Shown: in pieces, positions 28,450 to 32,884 of the stretch
Layout: every line of letters begins with the position of its first letter
How positions within the stretch are numbered: position 1 is the first letter of the stretch
NCBI GenBank assembly: GCA_029834535.1
Contig: JAQMWT010000626.1
Location: 1-32,884 of the forward strand
Length of the DNA: 32,884 bases
Origin: Chrysophaeum taylorii
Lineage: Eukaryota > Sar > Pelagophyceae > Pelagomonadales > Pelagomonadaceae
Reading direction: 5' to 3'
Made by a program: the position numbers and the translations under genes
The notes under the pieces: generated by a model
Told to the model about the DNA's origin: nothing
Seen by the model: only the letters and a program-made list of their open reading frames with translations
The model's database searches: none

Positions 28450-28463
28450 GGTTATGGGCCCAG
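28450..28463 (+). promoter_or_regulatory. Primer binding site of copy C
   Basis: GGTTATGGGCCCAG directly after the LTR; the following C extends complementarity to initiator tRNA-Met by one base. Confidence 0.85.
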
Positions 28464-28879
28464 CGGGGTCCTGAGGGATCATGTGTTGCATGCACGTTTA
28501 CCATTGGGTTTTGGATCGTTACCGCGCCGATCTAGCCTCGCCATGCAACACAATTGTTTGTATACGCTATAACATGGGTTTGTACATAGCTACATCGCAC
28601 ACGTTAAGACTGCGTACCCCCTGTGTGCTTGTTTATAGTATCGTATTGTCGTGAAAGTGTCAGTGTGTGTGTAGTCTGTACAAGTCTTGTATTGGTTGCA
28701 CGCGCGCTTGGAATATTTTGGGTGTGTCCTCTTTTTTTTGGATGCTCCACGATAGTACACGATATGCCGCTCTCCGAGCACCCCCTTACCAATTGCCTGT
28801 TCAGTGTATGCCCCCTTAACACTGGCAGGAACCACAGTTTTGCACAGTTGCCACCTAGGCGCTTCCATTGTTTACCCGA

Positions 28880-29597
28880 TGAGTGTACATAGACACCACC
28901 GCTAGACTGAGCCCCCTAGAATGCTCTAGAAGGTGTCAATTCTGCTCTTTGACAACCCACAGGTTCAGTCAAAGTTCTCTTGTAGAACGAGCAGTAAAGG
29001 TCGCACCCAAAGCAGTCTGGGTGCTGACATCCCTTACTTAAGGTCCCCGTTGATTTTTTCAGTGAGAACAACCATTCCAACACCAGAGTGGCGGTGTTAA
29101 CCTTGGGTATGTTGAAGATTTGCCTTTGAATACCAGGTGCCTCATATCTGAGGCGTTCCCACTCATATCCGACCATCAAGTAGCACAGTTGGCTACTGTT
29201 TGCTACGCTAACGAGGTCAGGGCTTTTCCGAATTAACGATCGCCTTGAGGATGGTGAATGCAACCTTAACCTAGCCCATTCTCGCGAACTTGCTCTCGGC
29301 CTAGCCAGCCATTACCAAGAAATATTTAACCTTTTTTATGAAGAAGTGTCCTCGAATAATGTCTCGTATTTGAATCAACAATTAAACGCTGTTGTGTATA
29401 ATTGGTGTGTACATGTTGTTCATCAAATGTGTGCATTCTTTCAAGCACCTCCTGTTTCAACTCAACTCTCGGACACCCACGTTTTTGAACTTGACCTCAC
29501 GCGGAACTCTTTCCCACATCTGCTTCCGACCAAAATGTCGTTAAACTATGGGCCAGAACGTTTTGCAGAGTCTGGACCCAGCGCTATTCTTCATACT
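28880..29597 (+). pseudogene. gag-like remnant of copy C
   Basis: Scattered matches to B gag in several frames (for example VSYLNQQLNAVVYN at ~29362). The final frame (29346-29699) ends with PTKMSLNYGPERFA, an S-L-N-Y motif at about 29537-29548. Decayed. Confidence 0.6.
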
Positions 29598-29610
29598 GAT
29601 TCCAATGGCC

Positions 29611-29999
29611 TAACCCTGCGATCGCTAACCGTTGGTTGCGATGGAGGACGGCGCCTAACACGCTTGCTCCCTGCGGCGGCCCCGGCCGTCCCGGAGTGAG
29701 ACGGTGCCTGCTCGCCTCCCGGGCTGGCCGGTTAGCACCCGGAAAGTCCGCGCTGGAATGGGGTTCGCTCGGTTGGGCAGAACGCGACGGACAGGTCGAT
29801 TGTTCGTGGACCAACACGTTTGCGGCCTGCGACGCTTTTGCACGACTTCGCACAAGACCGCGCGCAGTGGCGGTCCGTCATCCTCGTCCCTCGCCTCAGC
29901 CCCAAGTGCGTGATTTTCCTCGGTGATTCCGGATCGGCGCCTGCCTGTCCGGCCTGGCTCCCATGCTCGGGAGAGGTCTGAAGTTAGTTAGTTAAGTTA
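29611..29999 (+). mobile_element. SINE-like element, copy 4 (subfamily II)
   Basis: Starts TAACCCTGCGATCGCTAACC, ends GAAGTTAGTTAGTTAAGTTA. Flanked by perfect 13-bp TSDs GATTCCAATGGCC (29598-29610, 30000-30012). Confidence 0.9.
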
Positions 30000-30012
30000 G
30001 ATTCCAATGGCC

Positions 30013-30703
30013 GGCTTTCCTTATGCCATACTGCCGAGTCGGTAAACTTTACTGAAGCTGCCCTTGCCCAGCTTTCTCGGGAGCAGCTAAAATGAAATAT
30101 CCTCGGACAACACTAGCAACAATCGCTACGATAGAGGATCGGTCGACTGGTGCCTCATATACGAAACACGCACCTCCACTAGTGCACAACCTGACTATGT
30201 CATCCTTCTGACTCTTCTGCTATTCTTGAGTACGCACTGGACCTCTACATCTCAGTGTCCAATACCACAAGCGACAAAAGGCGCCTAGAACCGCCAGTCT
30301 CTTGGATCCCTTACGTATAAGGATTCTCCACACATCAAAAGCCCGAATTACTGCTAACTCGACTGCTGGACTCCACAGACACGGAGCTGGCGCACACAGC
30401 ACATGTACTTGCGTCACTTACCAACTCAGCCAATGGACAACAGTCGAAACCCGCATTTAACGCACGACGTCTACGTAACTCAAAAGACGCTAGTCAGCCC
30501 TTCTCCCCCAATGATCTTAGCTACTACCGATCCGGTGACCCCTATGTCACCAGAGCCCGCAGTCCTGGTCAATCTAACGATCGCCCTGTGTATGCTCGCA
30601 CCTTTGACAGACCTTCTCGATCTGACATGAATTTGTTAGATCGCACTAAGCATACTATGCGTGCACTCAAAGATCAATTCCGGGAGCTCTCCAAATACGT
30701 CAA
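30013..30703 (+). pseudogene. ORF1b/ORF1c remnant of copy C (first part)
   Basis: Matches B 17060-17680: SNNRYDRGSVDWCLIYE, TAHVLASLTNSA, then MNLLDRTKHTMRALKDQF. Stops and frame changes throughout. Interrupted by SINE copy 5 at 30703. Confidence 0.6.
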
Positions 30704-31072
30704 CTTTACTAACTAACTTCAGACCTCTCCCGAGCATGAGAGCCAGGCCGGACCGACAGGAGCCAGTCCGGAATCACGGGCCTGTAGACGAGGGACGCCG
30801 AAAGGTGGGTCGGCGGAGAGTGATCATCAAGCTTGTCGCCATGTGACGAGGAGACCGCGATGTGACTGACAACCAACTCGTCGATAACCATCCGTCTTCG
30901 CCCCCCGGCCATACCCCGTCCCACTGCGAACGTTCCGGCTGCCAACCGGCCCGCCCGGGAGGCGAATAGGTGCCAACCTACGCCGGGAGGGCGGATGCCA
31001 TCGCAAGGCTCAGGATTGATGAGGCACCGTCCTCCATCGCAACCGCAGTCGGCGATCAGGGTAAGGGTAAAG
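30704..31072 (-). mobile_element. SINE-like element, copy 5 (subfamily I)
   Basis: Tail at left (ACTAACTAACTTCAGACC), head at right (GCAACCGCAGTCGGCGATCA). Perfect 14-bp TSDs TCCAAATACGTCAA at 30690-30703 and 31073-31086. Confidence 0.9.
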
Positions 31073-31086
31073 TCCAAATACGTCAA

Positions 31087-31301
31087 TCAAACTACTACTA
31101 CCTCTCAGCTGCAAGATAAGATTGCAAAGCTATTTGAAACGTTGTTGCAATCTGCAGATATTATCGCTACTACGTCTAACCCCGACGATAATACAGACTT
31201 GCTCCGCTTAAATGATCAACTTTCCTATGCCAAAGATATCGTTCGGAATGTTGACATACATCTGCTTTCGACCGAAACGTCGTTAAACTATGGGGGAGAC
31301 C
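31087..31301 (+). pseudogene. ORF1c remnant of copy C (second part)
   Basis: Encodes KIAKLFETLLQSADII and LRLNDQLSYAKDIVRNVDIH, then LLSTETSLNYGG. Closely matches B ORF1c up to the boundary motif. The S-L-N-Y codons are tcg tta aac tat (about 31280-31291). Confidence 0.7.
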
Positions 31302-31614
31302 TGCAGAGCATTTAGCAAGCAGTGGTAAGTCACCTGGGAAACCATCCCGTCTCATCGTGAACGTCTGGAAGGTTAATTCGGGGAATGAAAGGTTATGTTC
31401 CCTATAACCTCAGAACACGACAGGCGGCATCTAGAACTACACGAGAAAGGTTAAGTGTATAGTGCTACATACCTCGGGACGCGCTAGACCATGATGATGA
31501 GCGTAGGCACAAATCAGAGGACCATTAGATTGTGTAGAAAGGAAGAAGATGGGTAAGGAAGAGATCACGTTCTCAACTGACGGATAAGGGTAATAGGCAG
31601 CAGATTTCTCTGCA
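31302..31614 (-). repeat. 3' LTR of copy D (313 bp)
   Basis: TGCAGAG at 31302 and CTCTGCA ending at 31614; close match in reverse complement to the B LTRs. Confidence 0.9.
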
Positions 31615-31621
31615 CCCCCTC
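31615..31621 (-). promoter_or_regulatory. Polypurine tract of copy D
   Basis: CCCCCTC on the plus strand, i.e. GAGGGGG on the element strand, adjoining the LTR as in B. Confidence 0.78.
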
Positions 31622-31739
31622 GAGATGTCTTAACCGCAAGTGCGACTGTAGAGCATCTCTTGAGAAAGATGATGATGAAGAAAAAAGGAAGGAATACAGT
31701 CTTGATGGTCACAGAGGTCACATACGAAGCATCAAGAGT

Positions 31740-32381
31740 ATAGAAGGGTCTTAGGACTTGGAGTTGGTGGAACTGAGAGTCGATTTGACCCTTTTGAACA
31801 GAACATTAAGAAACACAGATACAACAGACAGTGTGCTAGGATTATTAATCATCGTCAGCTTCTGCTGTAAGGTGGTGAACACCAATAGCTGAACGATGTG
31901 GTGCCAAGAGAAGGGTGAGTGCAAGTAGAGCATTCAGTATGGATGGCGATAGAGAATCTAGTTGAAAGGTGTCCAGTTGGTTTCCCAAAAAAAAGGTTGG
32001 ACTTGGCGAACGAAGATAGAAGAGTCTTCAGATTCACATGAGAGCGGGCGGAATGCTCTGAAGCATGAGAGCAACTTGTCACGTAGATGAAGGAGGTGAT
32101 CGTCCGAGGAGGAGTAGTTGGTAGCATGTTGATCATGAGCGGTGAGTATTACGCGAGACAACAGCTCTGTGATCTTGTACAGTGTATAAGTAACACGTGG
32201 GTGTTGGCTGTAGGAGGGAAGAGCCGGTTCTCCAGAGAGGTGCTTCCTGGAGTTGGTCGACTTGTTGGCACAAGAAGTCGGAATCAGCAAACGAAGCAGA
32301 AGGCGTAGGTAACGGTGACGAGGATATCTCCAGAATAGCGTCTAGCGTGGAGTGTGAGTAGTTTAACGACGTTTCGGTCAA
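31740..32381 (-). pseudogene. ORF4 homologue of copy D
   Basis: Begins TETSLNYSHSTLDAILEISS and continues in pieces that match B ORF4, with a deletion of the coiled-coil centre and frame changes (frames 32381-32133, 32290-31958, 31933-31751). It has no (TCTG)n run. Confidence 0.7.
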
Positions 32382-32884
32382 CGTTAAAAAAAAGGGGTGC
32401 AGGAAGCCTTAATGTTCTGCCTGAACATAAGTGTGGCCGAACATTACATCCCGGAGTGATAGCGGTTCTGTATCATCAGAGGATGATGCGTAGTTGTTAA
32501 GATGTTGTACACGCGATCGGATAGCAGTATGAATCACATGGTGGTATTTGGTGGCTTGAACATAGCCTGAGTTTTACTAGCTTGTGTTCGCTCGAGCGTT
32601 ACAAGAAAGTTAAGATGCTCCAGGTGCATCTGAGTAATAAGCCGAAGATCCAGTGCCAATGGTAGTTGAGTAGTGGAGTCTGTGGCTGCATCGGTTACTG
32701 ATAAGACTAAATGAGCAAGTGACGAATGTTGCGTTAGACTGCTGGTCAAGAGAGTATGTAGCTCCTTTGGCAAATGATACGTGCGTATGATGGTTGCGCG
32801 TATATGACCAGCTGAGCACCCGTTACAGGAGGGTTGGAGGGAAGTAGCATTACGTGCACATACGTTAGGTTGTATGGGCGCCTG
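32382..32884 (-). pseudogene. ORF3 homologue of copy D (partial)
   Basis: Encodes PKELHTLLTSSLTQHSSLAH and LDLRLITQMHLEHLNFLVTL, almost identical to B ORF3, followed by frame changes and an A/T-rich tract before motif L-T-E-T-S-L-N-Y. It runs off the window. Confidence 0.7.

Larger units (their letters stand above)
28137..31301 (+). mobile_element. LTR retrotransposon copy C (diverged, 5' part)
   Basis: LTR, PBS, leader, gag-like fragment, ORF1b and ORF1c in the order of element B, but with many stops and two SINE insertions. It carries extra gag-end sequence with an S-L-N-Y motif that A and B lack. It ends at 31301 where copy D is inserted, just after motif S-T-E-T-S-L-N-Y. Confidence 0.85.
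31302..32884 (-). mobile_element. LTR retrotransposon copy D (3' part)
   Basis: Minus-strand element with its 3' LTR at 31614-31302, polypurine tract next to it, and ORF4 and ORF3 homologues continuing off the right window edge. It is inserted into copy C. It lacks the SINE found in B. Confidence 0.88.

Noticed and set aside
30709..31086. Open frames across SINE copies as genes
   Set aside because: The frames follow the SINE sequence wherever it occurs and are bounded by TSDs, so they are incidental.

Overview
This is a eukaryotic nuclear window built mostly of nested, decayed mobile elements, with one recognisable host-type gene. Evidence for a eukaryote is a cyclin gene interrupted by ~50-bp introns with frame-consistent GT..AG borders, LTR retrotransposons primed by initiator tRNA-Met, Helitron-type helicase remnants, a LINE-like ORF, SINE-like elements with target-site duplications (TSDs), and a >1-kb tetranucleotide array. 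The lineage cannot be fixed from sequence alone; compact introns would fit an early-diverging fungus, alga or other protist.

Layout. 1-3971: two nested minus-strand LTR elements of one Copia-type family (A inserted into the gag region of the older, diverged E), with two SINE insertions. 4111-5139: Helitron-derived remnant H1, then a SINE (5147-5492). 6166-~7053: minus-strand cyclin-Y-like gene. 7532-11852: C/A-rich minus-strand coding region for low-complexity and coiled-coil proteins of unknown function. 12271-12893: charged repeat protein fragment. 12976-14253: candidate inverted-repeat element split by Helitron remnant H2; a MULE-like fragment follows. 15313-23726: element B, a complete LTR retrotransposon (314/311-bp LTRs, TSD CGAAC on both sides, half-tRNA-iMet primer binding site, RT-RNase H). 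24103-24606: Helitron remnant H3 (minus). 24607-26740: C-terminal part of a LINE-like protein with a PD-(D/E)xK-like motif, partly duplicated in tandem, running into a 1.2-kb (ACAG)n-type array. 28137-31301: diverged copy C with two SINEs. 31302-32884: minus-strand copy D inserted into C and running off the window.

The most notable system is the A-E family. Its RT-RNase H is Copia type, and it primes by the unusual half-tRNA route known from Drosophila copia. However, no integrase or aspartic protease is recognisable, and a large second coding block lies downstream of RNase H. A peptide S-L-N-Y recurs in frame at module borders (four sites in B, others in A, C and D). Its codons vary only synonymously apart from one stop mutation, while preceding residues vary freely. 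It looks like a polyprotein processing site, similar in form to the retroviral SQNY|P type. The SINE in B interrupts the downstream coding block, and copy D preserves the empty site.
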